64,000 nt of DNA from Symbiodinium sp. CCMP2592 (Eukaryota; Sar; Dinophyceae; Suessiales; Symbiodiniaceae). The notes below the pieces were generated by a model that saw only the letters and a list, made by a program, of their open reading frames with translations, was not told the DNA's origin and did no database searches. Position 1 is the first letter of the stretch. Each line of letters begins with the position of its first letter. The stretch is taken from positions 1,088,074-1,152,073 of the forward strand of contig CAJNDT010000491.1 in assembly GCA_905221615.1 (NCBI GenBank), given 5' to 3'. A program made the translations under genes and the position numbers. Shown here piece after piece: positions 51,931 through 62,915 of this stretch.

Positions 51931-52617
51931 CAAGCTTCCCACAAGTGAGCCTCGCAAGGGCAGCACTGAGTCACTGCTCAATGCAGCAATAAAGCATAGA
52001 AGCAGGGGATGCTTGCAACATGCAAGTTGCTAAGCACACGCAGCCCAGCTTCCCAGTGTGGGTATTGCAAGGGCAAGAAACAGGCAACGGCTGCTGTCGA
52101 CGCAACGTTGAACAGTGTGCAAGCCAGCATACGCCGCAGTATCAAGCCCAGCTTCCCACCGTTGTGGGCCTGGCAAGGGCAGTGGTCCAAGGCGAGCACA
52201 GCGGTCTGGCCCGGCAGGGCAAAGCCCGAGATAAGGAGCACAGGTGTGTAATGGGAGGTTCACCCGAGATATCGGGAGAACGCACAATAGCATCCACACC
52301 AGGGCGAGGAGCCGCTGCGACGATGCGATAGCACCTTTAATTCAAGCCGCCGTCCCACAAAGGTTGGCTTCACAAGCGCAGCCGCACTGCGTCGTTGCTC
52401 AATGCAGCTGAAAAGTACATACTGGCCGTGGGAAAAACATGGCTACCTGCCAGTGTCGAGCACTCACCGCCCAGCTTCCCATGGTGGGTCTCGCAAGGGC
52501 AATGCAAAAAAGAGGTCGGCGGCACCATCTAATGCCACCTTGGACATTGCTGAAGCTAGCCATCGCCACACAATAGACCAAGCCCAGCTTCCCACCGTTG
52601 TGGGCCTCGCAAGGGCA
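51931..52617. repeat. palindromic mini-repeat cluster (5 copies)
   Basis: A ~35-bp word, CCCAGCTTCCCACCGTTGTG then GGCCTCGCAAGGGCA, recurs at about 51,931, 52,043, 52,147, 52,469 and 52,582 with a few changes each. TTCCCAC and GTGGG form a small hairpin. Sequence between copies is not repeated. Confidence 0.8.
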
Positions 52618-52751
52618 GCAGTCAATCAGCTCTAGCAGCTCCCAGTAGGGCGTTAGCCCCAACCGGGAAAGTAAAGTCGTCCGGCCAGACCAGGCCAGCC
52701 CTCAGCCCAGGGCTGCATGGCTGCCAAGGCCGACCGTATGGCCACAGCACG

Positions 52752-53057
52752 TCAGAAGTCGGTGCCCTCTTTTAAGGCGAGGACAATCTGAAACACATGC
52801 CGTGACACAGAGGCCAACGTAAGCACCGACTCGAAGTCGACTTGCAATATGGTAGTGCGCACCTGAAACCCGAGCCTCACAATCAGCTGAAAGTTAGTCG
52901 CCACCAGGACGCCTCTGAAGGCGCGCTGCGCCAGGGAGGCCGAAACCTGCTCCTGATACACGATCCACTGCTGCCGGAGGACTAGACCAGCGCCCCGCCT
53001 TTCCTGCGGATTGATGGTGGATAGCAGCTGCCTTCCGGGAGCATGGCCATGGCCCAT
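52752..53057 (-). CDS. possible terminal exon, unknown
   Basis: The frame QQWIVYQEQVSASLAQRAF, GVLVATNFQLIVRLGF and FESVLTLASVSRHVFQIVLA reads like protein and ends in a stop at 52752. It lies downstream of, and may belong to, the decayed coding region at 53.7-55.8 kb. Confidence 0.35.
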   Translation of the reverse strand: MGHGHAPGRQLLSTINPQERRGAGLVLRQQWIVYQEQVSASLAQRAFRGVLVATNFQLIVRLGFQVRTTILQVDFESVLTLASVSRHVFQIVLALKEGTDF

Positions 53058-53169
53058 AACCCAGCCTACCCACAGGATGGTATGCGGCTGCGAGCCCCCA
53101 GCGTTGCAGAGCGCACCTACTCAATCGCAGGTAGGCACGGGGGCAGTAGAAAGGCATGAACATAGAGCT

Positions 53170-53609
53170 GCCGCCGCAAAGCCGAATGGCCAGGGCCAAG
53201 AGCGCAGCAAATGGACATTATAGGTCACCGTGACCCAATTGACAGGCATCGTGGCCACACTCCTATCCTAGTCTGCTCCTAAAGGGCGTGCATGCGACAG
53301 CGAGCAAGCGCCGACAGGAGACGCTCCCTCACCCAACTGCGAACAGCAGCGAGTGGAGCACAGCTTCGGCATCAGGTGGGCACGGGCGCTCTCCCGCGTC
53401 CCACCTGGCACGGGCAGATTGAATATAAAAAACACCTAGCTGCCGCCGCAAAGCCGAATGGCCAGGGCTGATATGGCAGCGCATTAGACCCAGAACAACA
53501 CCAACATACACCCGGGGGCCCCTGAACACGGATCCAAGGGTCGTCGACAGGCACGGTCCTGAGGTACGCCTTAGTGCCTAAGACGCCGCAAAGGGGAATG
53601 GCCAGGGCT
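53170..53609. repeat. 27-bp repeat, three copies
   Basis: GCCGCCGCAAAGCCGAATGG followed by CCAGGGC occurs at about 53,170 and 53,442, and a variant GACGCCGCAAAGGGGAATGG at 53,581. Surrounding sequences differ, so this is an interspersed rather than tandem unit. Confidence 0.75.
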
Positions 53610-53715
53610 GTTGGCCATTATAAGAATCCAAAGGTTCAGCCCGCCAGCCCACGCGGCGGCATGGACCCATTGGCCGAGCCAGGCCACGCGCCCAAAATGG
53701 TACTGCATGATTGCA

Positions 53716-55740
53716 CTAGTACAAACGAACCTGCGGAGCGTACCGACCCCAATACCGTACCGCAATGTCCCAAAGAGCACGACGGAAAAACACTGGATCC
53801 GCCATATGTTCATTGTTGAGGAGGTCCAAGAAGGTCCACTCGCAGCGCTCCAGCCGACTCAAGAGCTGCAGGCCGCGTATACGAATACCGCGGCGAGCGC
53901 TTGCGGTAGCTAGGAACAAGCCGGTAGCCCAAGAAAGGGTAGCGGAAGCCGCCCGCAAGTCCTCCCTGGGCCTGGAACAGCCGGGCCGCGGCCACCCAGT
54001 CCTCCAAGCGGAGTCCCGCACCGAGCGTATAAGACTGGTATTCTGCTGGGGGAGTCATAGGCACATCGGCAAAGTTCCTGCGGATGATCTCCGCCAGGCG
54101 GCACCACATAGAAATCCTTTTTGGGTCCCGGCAGCCAGATAGCCAGCACCGTTCGCAGATCATAGCCGCCTTGCGTCGTCCACTGTCGAACGCGGACCAG
54201 CGCCCCGGATAATAACCCAGCCGGCTGAAGGCTCAGTTCGGCTGCTGGTCGCAGACCTAACGCCTCCTCCGACAACGGCAGGTAGATGCGAAACCGTCCC
54301 TGGTACACCGGCAGTTGCGCAAAATGCCCGGGTTCACGTGCGGATGGTGCAGTGCCACCACCCCACGTTCCCAGGAGCTCCGAAGGCGCGCTCCCACCTG
54401 CCACTGCAAGGGGCAAATCTCACTAGCCGCAAAAGTAGCAGAAAGGCGCACGCCAACATGGTCGTGCCGTCCTTCCTCGGCAGCTTGCTGGCCCCTGTCC
54501 CGAAACACCTCCAGGACCTCCAAGTGCGGATAGGATTGCGGCCTATCCAAGAGGAGACGCACCATGAAGAGCAGGACTTGAATCGGCAACAGGGCGCTGC
54601 AATACTGGAGCGGAGACAGATGTCGTCCCGGGCCCCCAAGGGCCATGACAATGAAGCTGCCATCCCTAGCCATAGTGCCATAGTGGCGGCAGCGGTGGTG
54701 AGGCTGGCCTGTTCAGCATGTTGCCATTGGGCGGCAATTTCATCCACGAGTAGCCACCACCATACTTGCGGCCTGCGAGCTCACGCCACGATAGGTCATA
54801 CGCCTTATCGTCCGCGAGATGCTGGAGCGGCTCGGAGCAGCATGGGAGCCGCATGGCTCGATCCGCAAAACTGCAGATCTCGCATCCGAACTCATCGACG
54901 TTAATACGAAGCGACCCCGCCGTCAAGGACATCGGAAGCGACAACAGCGTGTCGCAATCAGTCTGCGAGGGGAGGATGCGGCGAAGGTGCTCAACATGTT
55001 CCGCCGCTGCGTGTCTGGGCGGCGGAGGGGCTCCAGCCCGTTGACGCCATTCCCGTAATATTTGGCGCTGTAAGGTAAGTGTGGAAGGGTCATCAGTAGG
55101 TGCGACATTGCTGGTGAGGCCGGTAAGGGTCGGGCGATGCCGGGTGGGGTGTGTGTCCAGGGCCTGGATCAGCTGATTTAGGTCGTCCTGCCTTAACTTG
55201 GTTTCGAACGCACAGGGACATCCTGCACTATAAAGTTAACATCCATAAAGGCAGGGTCCTCCTTAACGCCCGCACCTGCGCTGACGGTACGCTTGAGAAC
55301 GGCCAGGCCGCGTTTGTCGTACCCCGCAGCAGCCTTATAAGCCAGCCGAAAGCGTACCTTCGTCGCTAAAGCGGAAGGAGGCCAGGTCGTAGCGCGGCCC
55401 GACCAGCACGTGCAGGCGGTACCGCAGGTAGCCCATAAGCTTTTGCGTGGTGTGATCAGTCGCAATATGGGCAAAGTAGTAGCTGCCCGGAAGTGAGGCT
55501 ACCGCCCACATCGTGTCGTGCGTATCCACCATCATTTCAGTGGCATCGCTGGTAACATCCGTGCGCCCCTTGATGCTGCGGAAGTGCGGTTCCTCGAAGG
55601 CGTCATACAGACGGGACGGGGGCGAACCTCGGCCCTGCCAATCCCGCAGGCCATATAGGGACAGCGCGCTGTTCTCATCCACATCCAGCGTGACCACATA
55701 AGGCTGCGTGGTGTCAAAGACAGGGTAAATTCTTGGAGCT
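53716..55740 (-). pseudogene. decayed coding region of unknown family
   Basis: Protein-like segments follow one another on the minus strand but hop between frames: YPVFDTTQPYVVTLDVDENS, GSYYFAHIATDHTTQKLMGY, GPRYDLASFRFSDE then (one base shifted) VRFRLAYKAAAGYDKRGLAV, PAFMDVNFIVQDVPVRSK, SLTAGSLRINVDEFGCEICS, AYDLSWRELAGRKYGGGYSW, MARDGSFIVMALGGPG, RFRIYLPLSEEALGLRPAAE, and WTFLDLLNNEHMADPVFF. At about 55,375 the shift is a single base with no room for an intron, so at least that one is a lesion or an error. No family recognised. Confidence 0.5.
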
Positions 55741-56194
55741 AGCTGGAACTTGCTTGGGCTAGGACAATGAAAACACCAGGACAAGACAACGTGCAAATAG
55801 AAACCATATTGTGTCTGACTTGTAAATCTTGGTACATGCAATGGTGTCCCACGCGAGAGCAAGAAATGCGGCGTGCTGAATCTCAACCAACAGAAAGCCA
55901 CCCTATATAGCACCCTGATTCCAATAAGAACAACTGGCGAGGTTGGCTTTCTGGCAATCCCGTGGGCGCAATCCAACAATCATGATGGCACAGCATGTCG
56001 ACTGAATGCCACCATCCAACGCATGATTGCTGACAACGGGCTTCTGCTGGAGAAAATTCAACTTCGGATCGCTGCAAAAACCAACATCATGACGATTGCG
56101 TCACAATGCATCACACCACTGTCAACACAACGGCACTTTGCATATCTCCGGCGAAGTTTCTTATCGGAATGGAGCTGACAGCCTGGAGCACACC

Positions 56195-56430
56195 TTTTTT
56201 TGGCGTGGGCGGGCCTCAAAGACAGCAGTTGCTGCACTCGGTCCCAGTAAGAACTCAAGAACAACAATGAAGAAGCTGTACAAAAGACTAGTGAAGAGGG
56301 TGAGACGGGCCGCGACTTGCAGACTTAGCCAGCAGAGATCGTTCGGCCAGAAATGCGAGAAGCCCATCTCCGCTCAGGTGCCCCACTTCCCAGTTAGACT
56401 GAGTCGCGCAATGGCAAGAGTTGTCAGACA
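56195..56430 (-). mobile_element. A-tailed retroposon-like sequence, copy 2
   Basis: About 235 bp closely related to copy 1, with seven A at the minus-strand 3' end. The distal end reads CATTGCGCGACTCAG as in copy 1. Confidence 0.6.
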
Positions 56431-56469
56431 TGCCACACCAGGTGGATAAGGTTCTACCAGATCGTGTCA

Positions 56470-56680
56470 TTTTTTTTGGCGTGGGCGGGCCTCATAGACA
56501 GTTGCTGCACTCGGTCCCAGTAAGAACTACAAGAATGTGAACTACAACAAAGAAACTGTACAAGACTAGAGGAGGGTGAGACGGGCCGCGACTTGCAGAC
56601 TGAGCCGGCAGGGATCGTTCGGCCAAAAATACGAGAAGCCCATCTACGCTCGCTTCCGGTCGCGCAATGGCAAAAGCTGT
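56470..56680 (-). mobile_element. A-tailed retroposon-like sequence, copy 3
   Basis: About 210 bp with eight A at the minus-strand 3' end. It has a small deletion relative to copies 1 and 2 (GACAGTTGC versus GACAGCAGTTGC). It lies about 40 bp from copy 2 in the same orientation. Confidence 0.6.
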
Positions 56681-56808
56681 CAGTAATGCCGCACTGGGAA
56701 GGTCAGATTCTACCGGATCGTGTCAAGGGGTCGGCACCGAGCGAGGCATCTCTTGTGTGTAACATGGAAGGCCAGCGACGAGAGCGTTCTCAAAGTTCAT
56801 GCCATCTG

Positions 56809-57476
56809 ACCCAGCTTCCCGAGAACGGACTTCGCAAGGGCATGAAGTGTGCCAGGCACATGGTCAAGCCACGCGGAATGAAATCGTGCGTGGTGGGCAG
56901 GATCACCCAAGGGCAAGTCCCGCTTCCCAGCTGCCTAAGCAATAAAGAAAAGGAGGCGTAGCAAAGCCGCACCAAGGGAGCCTGCCATCCGGCCTGGCTT
57001 CCTGCTCATAGGTCGCGCAGAGGCGAAGGTCACGGGTCAGGAGCCACACCACTGGAATCCACCAGGGGAAGCAGAGAGTGCCACGCCGAAAACAGGAACG
57101 GTAAAAAGCAGTGGGTCTCGCAAGGGCAAAGTCAACACGGCCGGCCATCAACTATGACCGGCAACAGGAGAACCACAACGACATGGGGTCGCCCGTAGTT
57201 CACAGGCCGGCTGCCAAGTTATGCATCATAAGGGCAAAGGTTTGCCGAAATTGCGGATGCCCTGCAAAACATTGTCGAAAAGCGTGGCCGGTTTCAGTCA
57301 GAGTTGCTGGATGCACAGCAAGATGGTGTCGATCTGCAGACACCCAGAACAATGCACATGGAGAAAATAGAGAATATGGCGTGCCGAGTGAGTGCAGTGT
57401 GAGCGGCCGACGGCAACGCCCACGGAGGCACCCGGCCCCACAGCCCAGCTTCCCAGTTGTGGGTCTCGCAAGGGCG
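56809..57476. repeat. palindromic mini-repeat cluster (further copies)
   Basis: The same ~35-bp word at about 56,809 and 57,442, and partial copies at about 56,908-56,935 and 57,110. Orientation is the same as in the 52-kb cluster. Confidence 0.75.
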
Positions 57477-57499
57477 GAGTCAAGGCTCATCGGCAACTG

Positions 57500-57973
<474 letters not shown>

Positions 57974-58116
57974 CATCCCCCGGCAAGGGAATGGGCACCC
58001 ACGTTGTCTCCGCCCCTGGAGGGGTTAAGACGTAAGTGGGGCGCGGAGCTCCGAAAACGTCATGGCCCCGCGCAAGGCAGGCAGGCAAGCACAGCAAGCA
58101 TAAGAACAGAATCTGA

Positions 58117-58575
58117 TTGAAGGGAACGAAGAGTTCCCATAACCATAGAGTGCAAACAAATCCCAACGGAGCCCTGGAGCTTCATCCGGGCATGTTTTCG
58201 AGGGACGCGAAGGACCTCCAAAGTTGTGATGACATGGCCAGTGGCCATTCTCCACGCTCTACGCAAATGTATTCCCAAGACAGAAGTGCACCGAAAACAG
58301 TGGCGCTTCTGCACTTGCACGTGGCTGATATGCGTCACGGCCACTTCTGTGACCCAGATGCCTCATCTCTCGACGAGAACCCCAACGAAGAACCAAGCCT
58401 AGAGCCCAGCAAAAACAGCACCTCGAGCAAGGAGGGTCAAAGGTCTGGTGGGTCATCTGGGTCTGTTATTGCCCGCTCCAGCGCGAGTCAGAACGTGGCA
58501 GCGCTGGTTGTGGTGAGGCCAATATCTAACCAGCTCCGCCTTACCCCGAGAAATCGGGGCAAGGAAGTATACTGA
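58117..58575 (+). CDS. hypothetical plus-strand ORF, weak
   Basis: 152 codons from MKGTKSSHNHRVQTNPNGAL. It has a Ser/Glu/Asn-rich part (DENPNEEPSLEPSKNSTSSK). It is the least unconvincing plus-strand frame in the window but has no domain and no neighbours on that strand. Confidence 0.2.
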   Translation: MKGTKSSHNHRVQTNPNGALELHPGMFSRDAKDLQSCDDMASGHSPRSTQMYSQDRSAPKTVALLHLHVADMRHGHFCDPDASSLDENPNEEPSLEPSKNSTSSKEGQRSGGSSGSVIARSSASQNVAALVVVRPISNQLRLTPRNRGKEVY

Positions 58576-58599
58576 AGATTGAAAAATTTAAATAAACCT

Positions 58600-60130
58600 G
58601 TGCCGTGCTGCGAAATACGTAGGCCCCACTGAGTTGTTCAAGGCCCCAGTCTACTCACGAGTCTGCACACACGGCGGATCTACACAAATATATGCGGTAC
58701 CAGATGTCTCAACAATTCAAATTTGCCGACTGCCCACCCAAATAACCAGCAACGAGCAGCAGCACATGTGTGGTACCTGCACCGTTGAAACATCTGGTTC
58801 CGTCTAACTGCACTCATGTAAAACACAGCCTCAACCGGACATGCAAGATCGCAATCACGACTACATCTTCAAGAGCCCCGGAGGGCGACGTGAGCATATC
58901 ATTGAAGGCGACTGCATCAAGCTGCACTATGCTGGAGAGGATGCCCTGATTCCAGTAGCGTTTCTTACACAAAGCGTTTATGCCCGCAAGTACACCTCAA
59001 TCAAGCTTTTGCGGTACTCAATCGATCCTCGACAGCTGTGCTCCTTCAGGTCTGCACCGTACTCCAACTCAGAGTAGCTTTCCCACTCCCAGGAGTAGAT
59101 GATGCCAGGGGTGCATAGGCAATCTTCATTTCTGCGTAACGGCTGAGCTCGGTATAGCAGAGATCCGTTTAGGGGCAATTTCGTTGCCCCACATAAGCTT
59201 GAAAAAGAACAATGCGCCTAGGTTGCCTCAAAAGCTGCACAAAGCCCCGAGCTCAAGACCACTGACTATGGTGTTCGGCACCTCCCGTGTAATGGGGTAA
59301 CGTCGTATACCGAACTACAACAAACAACCGTCCAGTCGAACCAGGACAACTCAAGCAAGAACCAAGAAAAGAAACCCACGTAAGCCAAATGAATAAAACC
59401 CCGTCTATACGGGAGTCGATACGCGAGGACATCTCCCCTGCCGCATCAATACTGGCTCAGCGAGCCGGCGGAGCGTAGCCAGGTCTAGAGAGCCTGCGCC
59501 GGGTTGGGGTGCGATGCTCCCTATGTCAGCGTGTATGTCAGCGCCACCTTGCTTTTACCGATATATGTTACTGAACTGCGACATCGAGCTCAAATCCTCA
59601 GGACTGCACATGTCGTAAGAAGGAATTGTCGGTGCACTGGTTTATGGTGCTCATTGCTTTCAGGCCGGACTGGCGTTCAGACAAACGGCCGAAAGCAAAG
59701 TGGACATGAAAAGGCACGTCAAAGATACTCCCATACTGCCTCTGTCGGTGTATGGAATGCCTGGACGCTCCGAGGCCTCCCCGGTCGCCGCAGGCCACCA
59801 TCAAGGCGGTTGCAACGACCATGCAGAATGCCAAGTGTGTTGGAGTACTGGTTTTGCTAGCTCAAAGTGCAGCTGAGGGGGGAGGCAGGTTTACTTGGGG
59901 CAGAACGATGCGCAGCTGGTTAAGTCTCCGTAAAATGCAAGCAAAGCCATGGTCACTCGACCATGCCCAGACTGTTGAAAAGGCTGCGGGATGCTGTCGA
60001 TCGGAATGCCAGTCTGCATGATGCCCACGGCTCGTGTGCCCGCGGGGAACCTGAGCCATTTGTGTTTTCTGAAGCTTCGCAATGGAGATTCGAAACAGCC
60101 GTCATGCTCGTGTCAACGTGCCCTACAGTT
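58600..60130. other. no recognised gene
   Basis: A 78-codon plus frame at 58841-59077 (YIFKSPGGRREHIIEGDCIK) reads fairly like protein but stands alone. The rest shows nothing. The part next to 60,135 is probably 3' flank or UTR of the LINE. Confidence 0.35.
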
Positions 60131-60134
60131 TTGG

Positions 60135-62915
60135 TCACACGGGTGGGCGCCGTCTGAAGTGTAGAACTCCTGATGCTACCTGGGTGTCTGCTTCTCCGCG
60201 GCGATGCCAGTGATGCAGTGCAGTCTGTAAGAGTTCAGCGACGTTGTCCACCGCAACAAGGCTCCTTTCTGCTTGTTGCAAGAGGACGGGGAAGGCAGTC
60301 CAGTCGGGGGGAAGGGCCCTCAGGCACCACCTCTGAACCCGTTGCCGGTCGCCCGTCCGAGCAAAGAAGGTATTGGCGCCAGCACCAGCATGTCGTTGTT
60401 GACCCAACTGCGTCAAGTGAGTTAGGAGATGGCCAGGCGGCAAAGGCGGTCTGGCCGGGCGTCTCGGTAATGCTTCAAGCGCCGCGCGCCAAACCCCCCA
60501 ACAGTCCGGACACAGGCTGATCGCGTCCAGCGCGCCTGCCTGGTAACAGCGATTAGCCCCTCGGTTCCAAGTACACTGGCCCATGATGTGAATGCAGCAG
60601 CCGCAGTTGCGACGTTGGTTTCCGCCATTGTTGCGGTGGCAAAAAGGGCACGTTCGAGGGGGAACTGCGGGAGGAAGTTGTACGCCTCCACAAGTCCAGC
60701 AGCAGGAGATGGATTCCGGCGGGGCAGTAAGGCAGGTGCACGGGGAACGTAACGAAATTTGCATGTCTGGGAAGGAAGGCCATTTATCCACCCAGTTTGG
60801 TTGACCACGCACTGCGATCGGGACCCGATGAGAGGCGGCGCATACCCTGATGCTGTGAGATGAGAGTCGACAAGCTGGTACTTCTGCTTTAATGCGTGCG
60901 GCAAGGACGGAAAGGCTTGGAACCAACCAGCGCAGCTCACGGGCCGTGGTTAGGCCGCGCGGTGTCGCGAACCATGCATCAAGTATGGAGGGCATTCTGC
61001 CATCTTCCACATCAGGCGGAGCTTGGAGTGCCTCCGGGATTCGCAACTGCTCCATGGTCAACTGCACCTGTTTCCAGGCGTGGATGCGGCGGGCGTATTC
61101 CACTCGAATTCGCCGTATGCCTAGGAGAAGGAGAGATACACACTTCACAGCAGGTCTGATGCGATCGTGTCGGCGTAGCTGCAGTTCAGCCTCACGCGTG
61201 GTTTGGTCAGTGTGTCTCCAGACCGCGAATTCCTCAGTGTCGTTTGGCACCCGTTCCGGGAGCAGTCGAGAAAGGGAATGGCCTAGACCCACTGGTAAAA
61301 CAGCTCGGTGTCCCAAGTCCCATCCGTGTTCCTGAACCACCGCTGCTGAGCTGTGACCGCCTACATCTTGGCTCAGCTGGGCCTCACGGCCCGGGAGAAT
61401 TACCAACCAGCGCCACGCGGCAAGGATAGGCCACGTGCTGGAGTCCTGGACGGAGGGCTCTGGGATCAAGTGGGCTCGTCCCTGTTGGTGGCAAGTCCGC
61501 CTCCAAACCGATGCATCTTGCAAGAGTTGTTCTCGTTCCGCCAGTTGCCCCAACAACGCTTCCATGTCTGTTCGCAGTAGGTTGGTTAGATGCCTCATCC
61601 CAGCACATGTCATAACCGTGTGGCGGGGAGTGCCGGCACTTACACAGCACAACGGGCATGTTCGCATGGAGTCAAGATGGTTAACCTCTGCCCAATGCAA
61701 CGCTAACCGGGCCAGTTCTGTGTCAGATTTGAGGCTTTCGGTCCATGAGCCCCCCACTGCGCGAATACACCGGTAGAGGAATCTGGACAAGTCCACGCCA
61801 TCGCTCTGATCAGTGGGGAGCATCCAATGTTTCCAGGACGAGGGTACCGGAACCTGCGTGTACAGCTTCATGTCCAGTGTAGGGCCGAAGACTTCGAGCG
61901 CCTGGTTGGCTACATGTCCCTGAACCTTGCGCTGTTTCCATTGTGCAGAAGCTTGAGTACGAAGTTGTGCACGTACGACTTTACGTATGGTGCTCCCAAT
62001 GGCTTTGCCCTCCGTAACCATAAAAGCAAAGAAACCACCAGTGGGGTACCAAACATCTGGCGGGCGCATCTGGCAGCGCGCTAATCCGCAACCTTGGTCT
62101 TGCTGTTCATTTCCACTGGTTATGACAGGGTGCGGGATGCTGCTGTGTTCTTGGTGCGATTTGATGTCCACAGCAACTAGTCCTGCTGTACAGTGAGTAG
62201 TTCTGCACATCCACTTGCCTTGGTGTTTGCAGTTCCAAATCGAAGGGAAGGCTTCTTGCTGGAGTCTCCAGGAGGGTTTGGTTGCGAACTCCGGCCATGA
62301 GCAGCGCAAATCCTCCAGGATACGATGCAGTCTGCCCACGAGGAACTGACTTGCGAGGTTGAGTAGTGCAGCGGGACGCTGAAGATTGGTCTGCAGAAGT
62401 GCATCGCATAGTGAGCTGCGGTCCACGACTAGAAGATTCCAGCTGTTTGACCGTCGCCAACGGAGAGCAGTGAGCATGGCGGCCATTTCGGCCTCGTGGA
62501 CACCCACGGTTTCGTGCCCTAGCCTGAGAGGGAGACGACTAGTTAGGTGAGGAGTGCAAGCGAGGCTAGAGTCCCAGTAGTCTCCCGCCCCACCGAAGGA
62601 GCGAGCCTGACTGCTGAAAGTGCAGCTGCCTGCGCTGAGCATACCCCCATCACTGTACATACCGAAGTCTAGATCATCGTAGGGCAAATCTGCTTGTGAG
62701 TCTAGGAATGCGCTGCGCGAGTCCACTCTAGAAACCCAAGGTTTGGTCCAAGATTCCTCCGCCCAATCCTCGTCCGCGGCAGCATTGGGGTGCGGCCTGT
62801 GAAATAACCGACACTCCACCTCCCAGTCAGAATTGGAAGCATTGACAGCTTGCCGCATGGCCGCCGCGCAATCAGCGGGCGAGAGGCCGACAAGGGCTCC
62901 AGATGTTGTTGCCAA
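60135..62915 (-). CDS. LINE: RNase H and Cys-rich C-terminal region
   Basis: An open frame of 926 codons. RNase H ligands: FGMYSDGGMLSAGS (Asp), HEAEMAAMLTALRW (Glu), WNLLVVDRSSLCDALL (Asp) and SGNEQQDQGC (Asp). A long uncharacterised region follows, including MRTCPLCCVSAGTPRHTVMT, a CCHH-type knuckle. A second Cys cluster lies near the end (CCWTCGGVQ, RTCPFCHRNNGG, CGCCIHIMGQC, LCPDCW), perhaps for RNA binding. The tail beyond the RNase H (about 650 residues) is unusually long for a LINE and might be a chance-open or accessory region. Confidence 0.72.
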   Translation of the reverse strand: MATTSGALVGLSPADCAAAMRQAVNASNSDWEVECRLFHRPHPNAAADEDWAEESWTKPWVSRVDSRSAFLDSQADLPYDDLDFGMYSDGGMLSAGSCTFSSQARSFGGAGDYWDSSLACTPHLTSRLPLRLGHETVGVHEAEMAAMLTALRWRRSNSWNLLVVDRSSLCDALLQTNLQRPAALLNLASQFLVGRLHRILEDLRCSWPEFATKPSWRLQQEAFPSIWNCKHQGKWMCRTTHCTAGLVAVDIKSHQEHSSIPHPVITSGNEQQDQGCGLARCQMRPPDVWYPTGGFFAFMVTEGKAIGSTIRKVVRAQLRTQASAQWKQRKVQGHVANQALEVFGPTLDMKLYTQVPVPSSWKHWMLPTDQSDGVDLSRFLYRCIRAVGGSWTESLKSDTELARLALHWAEVNHLDSMRTCPLCCVSAGTPRHTVMTCAGMRHLTNLLRTDMEALLGQLAEREQLLQDASVWRRTCHQQGRAHLIPEPSVQDSSTWPILAAWRWLVILPGREAQLSQDVGGHSSAAVVQEHGWDLGHRAVLPVGLGHSLSRLLPERVPNDTEEFAVWRHTDQTTREAELQLRRHDRIRPAVKCVSLLLLGIRRIRVEYARRIHAWKQVQLTMEQLRIPEALQAPPDVEDGRMPSILDAWFATPRGLTTARELRWLVPSLSVLAARIKAEVPACRLSSHSIRVCAASHRVPIAVRGQPNWVDKWPSFPDMQISLRSPCTCLTAPPESISCCWTCGGVQLPPAVPPRTCPFCHRNNGGNQRRNCGCCIHIMGQCTWNRGANRCYQAGALDAISLCPDCWGVWRAALEALPRRPARPPLPPGHLLTHLTQLGQQRHAGAGANTFFARTGDRQRVQRWCLRALPPDWTAFPVLLQQAERSLVAVDNVAELLQTALHHWHRRGEADTQVASGVLHFRRRPPV

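Noticed and set aside
54338-54904. 188-codon plus-strand ORF
   Set aside because: The minus strand gives more protein-like segments in order; the plus frame looks like a shadow.
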